A DNA stretch of 64,000 nucleotides, taken from an uncultured Ectothiorhodospiraceae bacterium. Its GTDB lineage: Bacteria > Pseudomonadota > Gammaproteobacteria > UBA6429 > Thiohalophilaceae. Positions 18,401-29,768 of this stretch are shown here, piece by piece. The notes beneath the pieces were generated by a model. That model was not told where the DNA came from, made no database searches, and worked only from the letters and a program-made list of their open reading frames with translations. Positions within the stretch are counted from its first letter, which is position 1. Every line of letters begins with the position of its first letter. Location of the stretch: NCBI GenBank assembly GCA_947260005.1, contig CAMYOL010000029.1:1077-65076 (forward strand). The letters run 5' to 3'. Position numbers and translations under genes: made by a program.

Positions 18401-18871
18401 AATAACTGTATCCAGGAATTTGGGCTTACCTGTACTTCAACGCAATTAACCAAGTTAGAGTCTTACGGCTGGAAAATAGAACTTGAGCAATCAATCGGCG
18501 AGAAGGCTTTGTCACGTCCTATTACGCTTAATGGCGTTATCTACTTTACTACCTACCTACCACCAGGTTCTTCGCCAAGTACAACCTGCGGGCCTGATGA
18601 AGGAAGTGGTTTGACTTATGCATTGAACCTGCAAAACGCCACCGCAGCTATTAATAACAATTTAGCTAATTCAATCACTTCGCCAACTGGGGATGTCCTC
18701 ACCCTGCAATCAGGTGATCGATTTAAAGGGGCAGGTGCAGGTATTCCAGCCGACGTAATTGCTATACGTAAAGGTGGTAAAACTTATGCCTTACCGCCAG
18801 GCGAAAACTATCCACCTGTCGTCGATCAGGATGCGGGTTCAAAAACCTATTGGTATGTAGAAGGAGAATAA
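15461..18871 (+). CDS. pilY1: Type IV pilus tip adhesin PilY1, probable ATT start
   Basis: The first ATG (15596) would remove any signal peptide. The same frame is open upstream and from ATT 15461 encodes a good Sec signal: a Lys-rich start, a hydrophobic run (ITLLVSLLGFSV) and a cleavage site near LQA-DD. AAAGGG lies seven bases before the ATT. From there the protein has 1136 residues. No ATG, GTG or TTG exists between the upstream stop at 15437 and 15596. The C-terminal half is the PilY1 beta-propeller with an EF-hand-like calcium loop DTDGDNAID (D856-D864). An N-terminal VWA-like region begins LVMFVLDWRPNLTST, where the usual DxSxS metal motif is missing. PilY1 controls pilus extension and adhesion. 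Confidence 0.87.
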   Translation: MKLLKNIKSITLLVSLLGFSVTTLQADDTDIYLTGGGAAADEPLVMFVLDWRPNLTSTMCNAGSVATVAADCGYDATFVSTYLLPADTTITYFELLRGVLRQAMAPLDGVKIGFMINHDDNCTGGTTSGPTKTGCSNGAYVMQGFKSINASDSNGNKAAFHTMLDGIPDPQGSASHKFQGKELYFELFRYLTGQGIYNGHLGWKDYDNNTSSDNLDGSGGPETPDYSALAWDTSIESGGTRYITPLSSSMTCSKIFVINIMFQVSQQEDDSDDAITETKANEGMNSIVLSGSSNNFDTVVNWMFNNDLADGSITMTKDAAGATENIDIPGLQNVISYFLVNSPNNTTNGYASAGGTGNAIELGSDPAEMADTITNIFNQILSVSTTFVSASVPVNVFNRSEFLDDVYIALFEAEENGFPKWIGNLKKLKLQYDGTGTLFIGDANSNPAFAADGRINFNALTYWTDPGGADVVAFDSSEGEITGFDGRSVNRGGAGQQVTGILSGIVGTSNSDTNARQVFTEPASYTNGLPSNALLELDATVTNASDLWDDMNAAGVNSSAAIVNNTNWSVAADYSSASSTEKTTALNMLKWARGIDVMDEDLDASTTDNRPWLMSDPIHSRPLTINYGDTGAGFDVNNQDVRIIITGNDGFVHMVQNTNAAAAESGVENWTFIPRYGLRLLNRLMTNTAGSPVHPYGVDGAPVAYTYDSNNDGNLIAADGDKVYLYFGMRRGGRNYYAMDISDPDTPKMLWSISNNDADFSEMGLTFSKPQLIKLNYDSNILKPALIFGGGYDTNKDTRSSSTGTDDSMGNAIYIIDAETGALIWKANQGVLSAGTTSFQHPDLFDSIPSDITAVDTDGDNAIDRFYVGDTGGTIWRGDINTNARNSWKLQKFADVGRHYNTNKRNDRRFFHAIDIVQTRDQTGPYDAIIIGSGDRPNPLDSSVGANTPENWFYMFKDRKVLSGANLSGIYNQSSVADLSNNCIQEFGLTCTSTQLTKLESYGWKIELEQSIGEKALSRPITLNGVIYFTTYLPPGSSPSTTCGPDEGSGLTYALNLQNATAAINNNLANSITSPTGDVLTLQSGDRFKGAGAGIPADVIAIRKGGKTYALPPGENYPPVVDQDAGSKTYWYVEGE

Positions 18872-18873
18872 AA

Positions 18874-19347
18874 GTGAAATATGGGCTTAAATCCAGATCG
18901 TCCGCACAACGTGGACTTACCATGATTGAATTAATGGTAACGATTTCTATTATTGCTATCCTCGCTGGTATTGCTATTCCAACCTATGAACGTTATACCC
19001 GTGGTTCAAACCGAACTGCGGCGAAAACCACATTAGAGAGAGTCAGAGGTCTCGCTGAAAGTTATTTTCTTAACAACAAGTCTTACACTAATGATTTAAC
19101 TAATCTTGGTTTTAACGCTAACCCACTTGAGATCGATAAGTCCGGAGAAGAAGTGGCTGCTGGTTCAAGTGATGCAAAATATCAGATTATTATTAATGTA
19201 CCTGGAGTCTTCTGTCCTAATTGTACCTATGAGGTTGGAGCTATCCCAATAAATACACAACTTGATGATACAGACTGTATGACCCTGTTTATAAACTCGA
19301 CAAACCAGAAAGGGGCATCGGGCCCTAAAGGTCTTAAGTGTTGGTAA
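18874..19347 (+). CDS. pilE: Type IV pilin-like protein PilE
   Basis: A protein of 157 residues using GTG 18874 behind AAGGAG (18861-18866). The longer frame from 18850 overlaps pilY1 and is not needed. The prepilin motif is QRG then LTMIELMVTISIIAILAGIA with Glu5. The C-terminal part has a CPNC and a terminal disulfide-type pair (DDTDC ... LKCW). This matches PilE, the last minor pilin in this operon. Being last after pilY1 fits Pseudomonas order. It converges on ligA with only 6 bp between stops. Confidence 0.88.
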   Translation: MKYGLKSRSSAQRGLTMIELMVTISIIAILAGIAIPTYERYTRGSNRTAAKTTLERVRGLAESYFLNNKSYTNDLTNLGFNANPLEIDKSGEEVAAGSSDAKYQIIINVPGVFCPNCTYEVGAIPINTQLDDTDCMTLFINSTNQKGASGPKGLKCW

Positions 19348-19353
19348 TTTTAA

Positions 19354-22171
<2,818 letters not shown>

Positions 22172-22199
22172 CGCTGTTGTACTCTCGCAACAGGTTTAA

Positions 22200-25100
22200 T
22201 TATACAGCCGCCAGTTTTACCGCTTCATCAACGTCAACAGCCACTAACCGCGAAACACCTGGTTCATGCATAGTCACACCAGTAAGATGTTCTGCGATTT
22301 CCATTGTAATTTTGTTATGCGTAATAAAAATAAACTGAATTCTATCCGACATGTGTTTCAACATATCGCAATAGCGTCCTACGTTAGCGTCATCGAGCGG
22401 CGCATCAACCTCATCAAGCATACAGAAAGGTGCAGGATTCAATTCGAAGATTGCAAACACCAAGGCCACTGCAGTCAATGCTTTCTCACCACCCGATAAG
22501 AGATGAATAGTACTGTTGCGTTTACCCGGAGGTCGAGCCATCACCGTAATACCAGTATCCAGAATATTTTCACTGGTCATTTCTAAATATGCTTTACCGC
22601 CACCAAACAACCGAGGGAATAAATCCTTAAATCCACTATTTACCTTGTCGAATGTTTCCTGAAAACGTGTTTTAGTTTCTTTATCGATTTTTTCTATCGC
22701 ATCTTCGAGCGTTTTTAATGCCGCAACAAGATCCTCATTTTGAGCATCCAGATAGACTTTACGTTCTGATTGTTGCTCAAATTCCTCAATCGCCGCCAGG
22801 TTTATCGCCCCTAAACGATTAATCTTACGTTCAACCGAATCGACAGTTTCCTGCCATTTAGATGTCTCGGCATCTTCTGGCATTTCCTTGATCAAATTAT
22901 CCACCTGGAAACCGGCGTTTTGTACATCTTCCTGAATGGTTTGTCGGCGAACTTTTGTTTCCTGCCAGCCAATGCGTGTTTGTTCTAATTTGCCACGACT
23001 GCTTTGTACACCTTCTTCAGCTTTAACACGTGCCTCATCCAACTCACGGTGTGTGCCTTCAATTTCCTGCACTTTATCACGCGCAGTATTCAATGTTGTT
23101 TCAATCTCAACACGATTTTGTAAATATTTTTCCAGCTCTTCAGCCATTTCGGTTAAGGGTTTATCAACTTCTTTTATTGCCTCGTGCAGCTCTTCCCGGC
23201 GTGTTGTAAGCTGATTCTGTTGAGTGTCTGTTCTTTCTAACGCCTTTTTGATAGAGCCTAGCTCAGCTCGAATTGCCTCTGCACGCACCCGTACTTCCTG
23301 AGCCTGTTCTCTCGAGCTATTAGCCTTACTACGCGCCTCTTCTAAAGCCGTTTGTAAAGCACTACGTTGTTCATTTAATTTTTCACGTTTTAATTCGAAC
23401 CCACCAATTAACTTTTTAGCCTGCTGCTGGCGCTCATGTGACTGGACTATGGCTTTTTCAGCACTTTCAATTTGGGTTTTTAATTCTGATAGATCATGTT
23501 CGATATGTTGAATGCGTTTTTGCATTTGCTCATAACGAGAGTTTAGCCCGCTGGCTTTACCATTCGCCTCATTGTACTCTTTATTAAGAGACTGCAATGA
23601 TTGTTGCAATATATCGCGTTGTTGCTCATATTGCTTTAATTTATCCTGGACCAGATTACGTTGCATCTGAATTTCAGCGAAGTCTTTTTCAAGTTCGTTG
23701 ATGTTGCCTTCGAGTTGTTTTAACTCTTGTTCACGTTGCAATACACCTTTATGTGATTCTTCTTGCTTAATCACCCGTAACCAACCAATACCTAACCAAA
23801 GTCCATCTTTGGTGACCACCGATTCCTGGCGCATAAGCCGCGGACGCAATGCTAATGCATCGTTCAGACTTTCGACTGCATAAACACCTTCAAGTTGTGG
23901 TAACGATGGTCCACCCGCACGTATCTTACTACTTAGATTGGTCGCCTTGCTATGTTGCGTCTCATCATACGATTGCGCATTCTCGACCAAAGTAAGCTGA
24001 CCTTCTGAAAATGCCTTTAGCTTGCTGAATAATGAATCCAGACTATCAACACACACGGCCTCAAGATGTGCACCAAGTACACATTCAATCGCAACCTCCC
24101 AACCCTGTTCAACATCTAATACTTCAGCGAGACGTTTGGCCTGATCAAGATTTTCACTTTGTAGCCAATCCTTTACCCCTTCTTGTTCTTTACCCAGTGC
24201 TGCTTTTTGCACCGCCACTTGAGAGGCATATTTTGAACGCAATACCTGTAGGTTTTCTTGCTCGTCATCATAGCGGGTATTGATTTCTTGTAGTTGATCA
24301 CGAAATTGAGTGATCTCAGTTTGGGTTGAAACCAGATCTTTTTGCTTTTCGTCTAAAGTTTGCTTTTTTGATTCCAGCTCAGAATTTAAGTCCGCCAGAT
24401 CTTTTTCCAGATCAGGATCGGTATTGTTATCAAGTTCTGTTTTTAATTTATCCTGTCGCTCAGACAAATGAGACTGTTGCATCTCCAATTGCTGACTACG
24501 AGCTGCTTCCACTTCAACCACTCGCGCAGGTTCTGCAGCCTGGTGAGTAAAAGACTCCCACTGTGTTTGCCAGGTATGCATCGCCGCTTCAGATTCATTT
24601 AAGGCTTGCACGGCGTCTTTTTCTGCCGCTTCCGCTTGTTCAGAAGCTGGTGTGATCTTTTCTAATTCCTGTTCTAACTCAACGATCTTGTTTTGATCGG
24701 TGTTTAAATGTGATTTCGCTTCATTTAGATCCTTGTCGAGCTGCGATAAATCATCCTGCTGTTGTTGTTTGCGTTCGCGGGTATGCTGAATAGATTGCTC
24801 GAGACGGGCAATATCCGAACCAACCGCATAAAATTGACTTTGAATTTTATTGAACAACTCGTTCGCTTCGGCCAAAGCCTCACGTTGTTTTTCAATGTCA
24901 GACTCATAACTACGCTGCTTGGCAACGGATGCTTCTAACTCAGTTTCCTGATCGCGTATTTTGGTCTCAATACCTTGAGCACTTTCGTGTAAGGCTTTCC
25001 ATTTTAAGGCTTGCAGTTGAGCATTTAATATACGTTCTTCTTCTTTTAAGATTTTATATCGCTCTGCTGCCTTGGCCTGTCGTTGTAAATGATTAAGCTG

Positions 25101-25709
25101 TTTTTCCAGTTCTTCGCGTAGATCATTAAGACGATCCAGGTTATCACGCGTATGGCGAATGCGGTTTTCGGTTTCTTTACGACGTTCTTTATATTTTGAA
25201 ATACCCGCGGCCTCTTCCAAAAAGACCCGTAAATCTTCTGGTCGAGCTTCAATAATTCGCGATATCGTGCCTTGCTCGATAATCGCATAACTACGCGGAC
25301 CCAGCCCGGTCCCTAGAAATATATCGGTAATATCACGACGCCGGCACTTAGCGCCATTTAGATAATAATTCGATTGCCCTTCCCTGCTGACACTGCGCTT
25401 GACTGAAATCTCGTTATAGTTGGCGTATTGCCCACCCAAACGACCTTCTTTATTGTCAAACACCATTTCAACGGAAGCCTGACCGACCGGTTTACGGGTA
25501 TTTGAGCCATTGAAGACCACATCAGACATATGATCGCCACGTAGTTGCTTGGCTGAGCTCTCCCCCATCACCCAGCGCACGGCATCAATGACATTGGACT
25601 TACCACAACCATTTGGGCCCACCACGCCAATGCGTTCACTGGGGAAATGCACGGTAGTGGGATCGACGAAGGACTTGAATCCAGCTAGTTTTAATTTTCT
25701 TAATCGCAT
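22200..25709 (-). CDS. smc: Chromosome segregation ATPase SMC
   Basis: A 1169-residue SMC protein. Walker A GPNGCGKSN is at residues 31-39, two long coiled coils flank a hinge (about 520-640), and the C-terminal head has the signature LLSGGEKALTAVAL and Walker B MLDEVDAPLDDAN. It condenses and segregates the chromosome with ScpA/ScpB. Many gammaproteobacteria use MukB instead, so SMC points away from the Enterobacterales/Vibrio branch. Confidence 0.97.
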   Translation of the reverse strand: MRLRKLKLAGFKSFVDPTTVHFPSERIGVVGPNGCGKSNVIDAVRWVMGESSAKQLRGDHMSDVVFNGSNTRKPVGQASVEMVFDNKEGRLGGQYANYNEISVKRSVSREGQSNYYLNGAKCRRRDITDIFLGTGLGPRSYAIIEQGTISRIIEARPEDLRVFLEEAAGISKYKERRKETENRIRHTRDNLDRLNDLREELEKQLNHLQRQAKAAERYKILKEEERILNAQLQALKWKALHESAQGIETKIRDQETELEASVAKQRSYESDIEKQREALAEANELFNKIQSQFYAVGSDIARLEQSIQHTRERKQQQQDDLSQLDKDLNEAKSHLNTDQNKIVELEQELEKITPASEQAEAAEKDAVQALNESEAAMHTWQTQWESFTHQAAEPARVVEVEAARSQQLEMQQSHLSERQDKLKTELDNNTDPDLEKDLADLNSELESKKQTLDEKQKDLVSTQTEITQFRDQLQEINTRYDDEQENLQVLRSKYASQVAVQKAALGKEQEGVKDWLQSENLDQAKRLAEVLDVEQGWEVAIECVLGAHLEAVCVDSLDSLFSKLKAFSEGQLTLVENAQSYDETQHSKATNLSSKIRAGGPSLPQLEGVYAVESLNDALALRPRLMRQESVVTKDGLWLGIGWLRVIKQEESHKGVLQREQELKQLEGNINELEKDFAEIQMQRNLVQDKLKQYEQQRDILQQSLQSLNKEYNEANGKASGLNSRYEQMQKRIQHIEHDLSELKTQIESAEKAIVQSHERQQQAKKLIGGFELKREKLNEQRSALQTALEEARSKANSSREQAQEVRVRAEAIRAELGSIKKALERTDTQQNQLTTRREELHEAIKEVDKPLTEMAEELEKYLQNRVEIETTLNTARDKVQEIEGTHRELDEARVKAEEGVQSSRGKLEQTRIGWQETKVRRQTIQEDVQNAGFQVDNLIKEMPEDAETSKWQETVDSVERKINRLGAINLAAIEEFEQQSERKVYLDAQNEDLVAALKTLEDAIEKIDKETKTRFQETFDKVNSGFKDLFPRLFGGGKAYLEMTSENILDTGITVMARPPGKRNSTIHLLSGGEKALTAVALVFAIFELNPAPFCMLDEVDAPLDDANVGRYCDMLKHMSDRIQFIFITHNKITMEIAEHLTGVTMHEPGVSRLVAVDVDEAVKLAAV

Positions 25710-25865
25710 GGGCGACTAAGATACTCGATCGCCACCAGATCACACAAGATTGACATTGCCGACAATTGAAAATATTTCGAATTAATTTCAAATTTTTAAA
25801 ATTTATCGTGTGAGTGTATAAGAGAAGGCTTGTAGAGGTGCCTTGCATCCGTTATCTTCCCGCCT

Positions 25866-26255
25866 ATGCCAAGTCAACCCAGTAAAGACCTCGAAACATT
25901 CGAGAACCCCATGCCCGAGCGGGATTACACCATCCGTATTGATGTTCCTGAATTCACCTGCTTATGTCCCAAAACCGGTCAACCCGATTTTGCTGAGCTT
26001 AAGATCGAATACGTGGCCGACAAATTGTGTGTCGAGCTTAAGTCATTGAAACTCTATGTGTGGGCCTTCCGTGAAGAAGGGGCGTTTCACGAGGCCGTTA
26101 CGAATCAAATACTTGACGACCTGGTTGCGGCAACATCGCCTCGATTTATGCGTTTGACCGCTGAATTCAATGTGCGAGGTGGCATCTATACAACCGTGGT
26201 GTGTGAGCACAAACAGCCCGACTGGCAAGCGCCGGACACTGTTAATTTACCCTGA
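25866..26255 (+). CDS. queF: preQ1 nitrile reductase QueF (type I, YkvM-like)
   Basis: The protein has 129 residues, the short unimodular QueF form. It has the catalytic Cys in [14 protein letters not shown], the NADPH motif ELKSLKLY and the [13 protein letters not shown] segment with the catalytic-site Asp and His. It reduces 7-cyano-7-deazaguanine to preQ1 for queuosine in tRNA. It starts at ATG 25866, divergent from smc, and has only 21 bp to the next gene. No riboswitch was recognised in the 156 bp leader. Confidence 0.95.
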   Translation: MPSQPSKDLETFENPMPERDYTIRIDVPEFTCLCPKTGQPDFAELKIEYVADKLCVELKSLKLYVWAFREEGAFHEAVTNQILDDLVAATSPRFMRLTAEFNVRGGIYTTVVCEHKQPDWQAPDTVNLP

Positions 26256-26276
26256 GCCTTAATCTGAGCCAGCACT

Positions 26277-27617
26277 ATGGCCAACCAACCTAGTCAGCTA
26301 CAGCCAACCACGCCTATATATATGGGTATCGATGCAGGCACCTCAGGTATGCGTGCCTGCTGCATCGATAATCGGGCCGTCCTGCTGGCCCAAACGGATA
26401 TTTCCTTTCCCGAGCCAATCGTCCATGGGCCTGAGGTATCACAAGATCCATTACTATGGTCCAAAACACTTTTAACGATTATAAAACAACTAAACACTGT
26501 TATCCTTTTTGACCAACTCAAAGCCATTGCCATCGATGGCACCTCTGGCTCCGTCTTTATTAGTGATACCACAGGCCACCCAACGTCTGAAGCCCTGATG
26601 TATAACGATGCCCGCTCGGGTCAGCAGGTTGAACAGCTCAAGGCGATAACTGACAATACGACGGTACAATCGGTGAGCGCAGGTTTGCCCAAGCTAATGT
26701 GGCTCCTCGAAAATATGACCAACGCAAATACCACGGGTACCAATGGCACCGTTCAGAAACCGGCTTATGTGATGCATCAGGCAGACTGGTTGAGTAGTCA
26801 ATTGACTCACCAGCCAGGACATAGTGATATCAATAACTGTTTGAAAACGGGCTACGATCCTGTTCAACATCGATGGCCGAAATGGTTTGAGCAATTACCC
26901 ACACTCCAAACTCTCCTGCCTCAAGTGCACAAGCCTGGCGACCTCATGAGCGAAATCGACCGTGACGTTGCAGATCGGTTGCACCTGCCCTGTGATACAA
27001 AAATCGTCGCAGGCACCACGGACTCGCATGCTGCCATTTTAGCCACCGGTATTAGTCAGCCCGGTGAAGCGGTCACCTCATTGGGCTCTACCCTGGTGGT
27101 TAAAGTGATCAGTAAAACACCAATCTTCAATGAGCAATATGGTATTTATAGCCAGCCGTTTGGGGAATACTGGCTGGTTGGAGGCGGTTCTAACACCGGT
27201 GGCGCGGTGTTGCGAGAGTATTTTAACAATGAACAGATGGAATCGCTCAGTAAGCATATCGATCCTGAACGCGACACCGAGTTGAATTACTACCCCTTAC
27301 TAAAAACTGGCGAACGCTTTCCGGAGAACAACCCAAACTTGAGCCCGATGTTAAGCCCACGCCCGGATGATGATATGCTTTTTTTACAGGCTTTATTCGA
27401 AGGCATTGCCCGAATCGAATACAATGCCTATCAAAAGCTGGCCGAATTAGGGGCACCGTATCCGAAAATTATCTATACCGCTGGAGGCGGCGCAAAAAAT
27501 TCGGTCTGGACTCGAATTCGACAGCGATATTGTCAAACAACGATAAAACAAAGCCAGTATACTGAAGCATGTTATGGAACAGCCTTACTGGCAAAACATG
27601 GTTATCAACAATTATAG
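26277..27617 (+). CDS. FGGY-family carbohydrate kinase, possible D-ribulose kinase
   Basis: A 446-residue FGGY kinase. The phosphate-1 motif is GIDAGTSGMRACCID near the N-terminus, followed by IDGTSGSVFI, YNDARSG, TTDSHAAI, a SLGSTLVVK segment and the C-terminal AGGGAKNSVWTRIRQ adenosine-binding part. The pattern resembles the plant and cyanobacterial clade shown to phosphorylate D-ribulose, but specificity cannot be read from sequence. The gene follows queF with 21 bp, likely cotranscribed without a functional tie. Confidence 0.8.
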   Translation: MANQPSQLQPTTPIYMGIDAGTSGMRACCIDNRAVLLAQTDISFPEPIVHGPEVSQDPLLWSKTLLTIIKQLNTVILFDQLKAIAIDGTSGSVFISDTTGHPTSEALMYNDARSGQQVEQLKAITDNTTVQSVSAGLPKLMWLLENMTNANTTGTNGTVQKPAYVMHQADWLSSQLTHQPGHSDINNCLKTGYDPVQHRWPKWFEQLPTLQTLLPQVHKPGDLMSEIDRDVADRLHLPCDTKIVAGTTDSHAAILATGISQPGEAVTSLGSTLVVKVISKTPIFNEQYGIYSQPFGEYWLVGGGSNTGGAVLREYFNNEQMESLSKHIDPERDTELNYYPLLKTGERFPENNPNLSPMLSPRPDDDMLFLQALFEGIARIEYNAYQKLAELGAPYPKIIYTAGGGAKNSVWTRIRQRYCQTTIKQSQYTEACYGTALLAKHGYQQL

Positions 27618-27655
27618 ATTCGAAAATCATTTGAGAACGTCACGAGGAATTTAAA

Positions 27656-28399
27656 ATGTCGGGTACTACTGGTGGGTTTGGTTATTTTATTAAAGGTTTG
27701 AGTCTTATCACTAAACCGGGCATAAAACGGTTTGTCATCATTCCACTCATCATCAACATACTGACCTTTGTGCTTTTAATCGCAGTCGGTGGGTCATATG
27801 TTAGTAACTTGATCAATGAATACGTCCCCGAACTTGATGGCTGGTTATCGTTTATCAATATCTTTCTTGAGATCCTTTCTTACCTATTAGTCGCAGTAAT
27901 TATATTTTATACCTCCTCCTTTATTGCTAATGTGCTGGCCTCCCCCTTTAATGGCCCTCTCGCCGCCGCAGTAGAAAAACACTTAACGAATAAAACCCCT
28001 CCCGGAAGCGATCGCAACATGACCGCCGAAATCGGTTTTACGATGGTTAATGAATTAAAAAAATGGTTATATTATTTTATGTGGGCTATTCCACTGGCGA
28101 TAATTTCGCTCATTTTGCTATTTATCTTTGCGCCACTCGTGGGCGTGATCTGGTTTATCTTCGGCGCCTGGATGTTTAGCCTGGAATATTCAGATTACCC
28201 AATGGGTAACTATGGCATGAGTTTTAAAGAAATTCGTAATGAAGTAGCGAAAAAACGAATGATGTCGCTCGGCTTTGGTAGTGCAGTCACATTAGGCACG
28301 ATGATCCCACTTATTAACTTTATGGTAATGCCTGTTGCTGTCGCGGGTGCCACTGCGATGCGCGTAGAACAATATCCATTACAGTTGGAAAATAATTAA
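27656..28399 (+). CDS. cysZ: CysZ-family sulfate transporter homologue
   Basis: This 247-residue membrane protein has the CysZ/DUF540 pattern: an N-terminal GTTGGFGYFIKGLSLITKPG segment, four or more membrane helices, the conserved ASPFNGPLAAAVE loop and ending in the MPVAVAGATAM helix. CysZ imports sulfate for cysteine synthesis in E. coli. A start at ATG 27656 has ACGAGGAA upstream. It converges on the SHOCT gene at its end. Confidence 0.88.
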   Translation: MSGTTGGFGYFIKGLSLITKPGIKRFVIIPLIINILTFVLLIAVGGSYVSNLINEYVPELDGWLSFINIFLEILSYLLVAVIIFYTSSFIANVLASPFNGPLAAAVEKHLTNKTPPGSDRNMTAEIGFTMVNELKKWLYYFMWAIPLAIISLILLFIFAPLVGVIWFIFGAWMFSLEYSDYPMGNYGMSFKEIRNEVAKKRMMSLGFGSAVTLGTMIPLINFMVMPVAVAGATAMRVEQYPLQLENN

Positions 28400-28447
28400 T
28401 TCTCATACAAGAATTATATAATACATTTTCAATTCTATTGCCTTAGA

Positions 28448-28894
28448 TTAATACCTCGACAGTATCTCCTGTTTTTTCTTCTTGTATTCTGACTCAGTTA
28501 TCAATTGTCTATCGTACATTTTTTTCAGACTTTCTAATTTAGCTTCTAGATTTTCAGTTGAAATTTTTGTTTTGTTTTTTGTACTTCTCTCCATACTGCT
28601 CATAAAACTAGTGGCATCTCTTTTAATATTATTTAACCAGTTTCTTGGGACAGGAGTATAACCTCCAGCTTCAATATTACTAAATTCGTCATCATCTTCA
28701 GTGGTTGTTAAATCTTTATAATGAACTTCACCATTCGAAATTGAAAATATGAGTTGCGCATGATATCCATGATGATTCAGCTTAACTTGAACTTCATTAT
28801 TTTCTAATACTGAAGCGGTCCATTTTCGTCTAATAGCAGCTTTCTTGATCGCCTGATTAGCTTGTAAAGCCGTGATGCCTTCAGGCACTTTCAT
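28448..28894 (-). CDS. SHOCT-domain protein, separated from its signal peptide by a frameshift
   Basis: The frame from ATG 28894 gives 148 residues. The last 33 or so (starting LEAKLESLKKMYDRQLIT) are a SHOCT domain, a short C-terminal oligomerisation element. The rest is unrecognised. An ATG at 28965 with GAGGGG upstream encodes a signal peptide and then stops after 24 codons. Adding one T to the minus-strand T7 tract (28895-28901 on plus strand) would fuse that signal peptide to this ORF in frame. So the true gene is probably 28448-28965, interrupted by a real mutation, a slip site or a sequencing error. ATG 28894 itself has no convincing ribosome site. Confidence 0.6.
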   Translation of the reverse strand: MKVPEGITALQANQAIKKAAIRRKWTASVLENNEVQVKLNHHGYHAQLIFSISNGEVHYKDLTTTEDDDEFSNIEAGGYTPVPRNWLNNIKRDATSFMSSMERSTKNKTKISTENLEAKLESLKKMYDRQLITESEYKKKKQEILSRY

Positions 28895-28965
28895 AAAAAA
28901 ATTTTATCAACTGCGAATACAAAGCTGGTATTTAAAGCTAAAATCAAAAATATAAATATTTTCAT
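28888..28965 (-). pseudogene. 5' fragment encoding the signal peptide of the SHOCT-domain gene
   Basis: ATG 28965 is preceded by GAGGGG and encodes a 24-residue peptide beginning MKIFIFLILALNTSFVFA, a Sec signal with a good cleavage site after FA. It ends at a TGA immediately after the T7 run. One extra T would restore a continuous protein of about 172 residues with the downstream frame. Confidence 0.55.
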
Positions 28966-29146
28966 ATGTCCCCTCATGTATTGTGAGATGATTATATAAC
29001 CCACAATAAATAGCATACCTTAGTACAATACAAACCTACATATTAAATGTCTTAAAATGGATAAAATTCGAATGCAGTGCAGATATTAACAATTAAACAG
29101 GCATTATAGATATCCGACCCTTTAAAAAACTAATTAGCTGACTTCA

Positions 29147-29671
29147 TCAAAAAGCAAAGGTAAAACTAATCTCAGGATAAGTATCATCACAAGAGGTATA
29201 AATAGTTTCCTGGCAATTCAGATAAGACTCGTAAACACCACCAATGCCGATAAAGAGATTGCCACCACTGGCAATATAAACACCCGCACGCAGACCTGTT
29301 GATTCCAGATCTTCGAGATCTTCTATGTAAGTTCGACGATAAAAAGCGCCGATATAGGGCTTGACCGCTTTTGGTTGATAGAAAACATATTGAATCGAAG
29401 GGGTCAGTTTGGTGATGTCCGGATTGCCGCCTGTCCAGGTCTCTACTGCCAGCCCTGCATTAAAGCCATTGGCAAAATAATAACTGCCGCCAATACCGAT
29501 CACAAAATAATCGTCATTAAAGGCGCGGCCGCTACCCCCATAGATTGCGAAATGTTTTTGGCCTTTAGAAAAGGCCCCGGCTACATCTGCTTGAGCTGTA
29601 TGAGCGATAACAAACAAGGCCAGGCCAATCATGAGTAAAAAGGTAATGCGATGAATTCCCGATCTATACAT
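29147..29671 (-). CDS. Outer-membrane beta-barrel-like protein
   Basis: A protein of 174 residues from ATG 29671; a TTG at 29704 would add 11 residues ahead of the signal. A Sec signal (about 1-28) ends AQA-DV. The mature part alternates polar and aromatic residues (HFAIYGGSGRAF, YFVIGIGGSYYF, LTPSIQYVFY, PYIGAFYRR) and ends in Phe (ISFTFAF), all typical of small outer-membrane barrels. Cys residues (LNCQ, SCDD) may form one disulfide. Function is unknown. Confidence 0.75.
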   Translation of the reverse strand: MYRSGIHRITFLLMIGLALFVIAHTAQADVAGAFSKGQKHFAIYGGSGRAFNDDYFVIGIGGSYYFANGFNAGLAVETWTGGNPDITKLTPSIQYVFYQPKAVKPYIGAFYRRTYIEDLEDLESTGLRAGVYIASGGNLFIGIGGVYESYLNCQETIYTSCDDTYPEISFTFAF

Positions 29672-29768
29672 TCTGTTGTAATCCTTTATCTTTTTGAACG
29701 TCAAGTTTATCCTAATTTTTTCAAAAAAGGAAAAGTTGGCTCAGTTCGCATTACGAATATAGAAGTAG

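Noticed and set aside
22200-25709. Several antisense open frames of 60-90 codons opposite smc, infB and nusA
   Set aside because: They lack ribosome sites and family text, and lie opposite well-supported genes.
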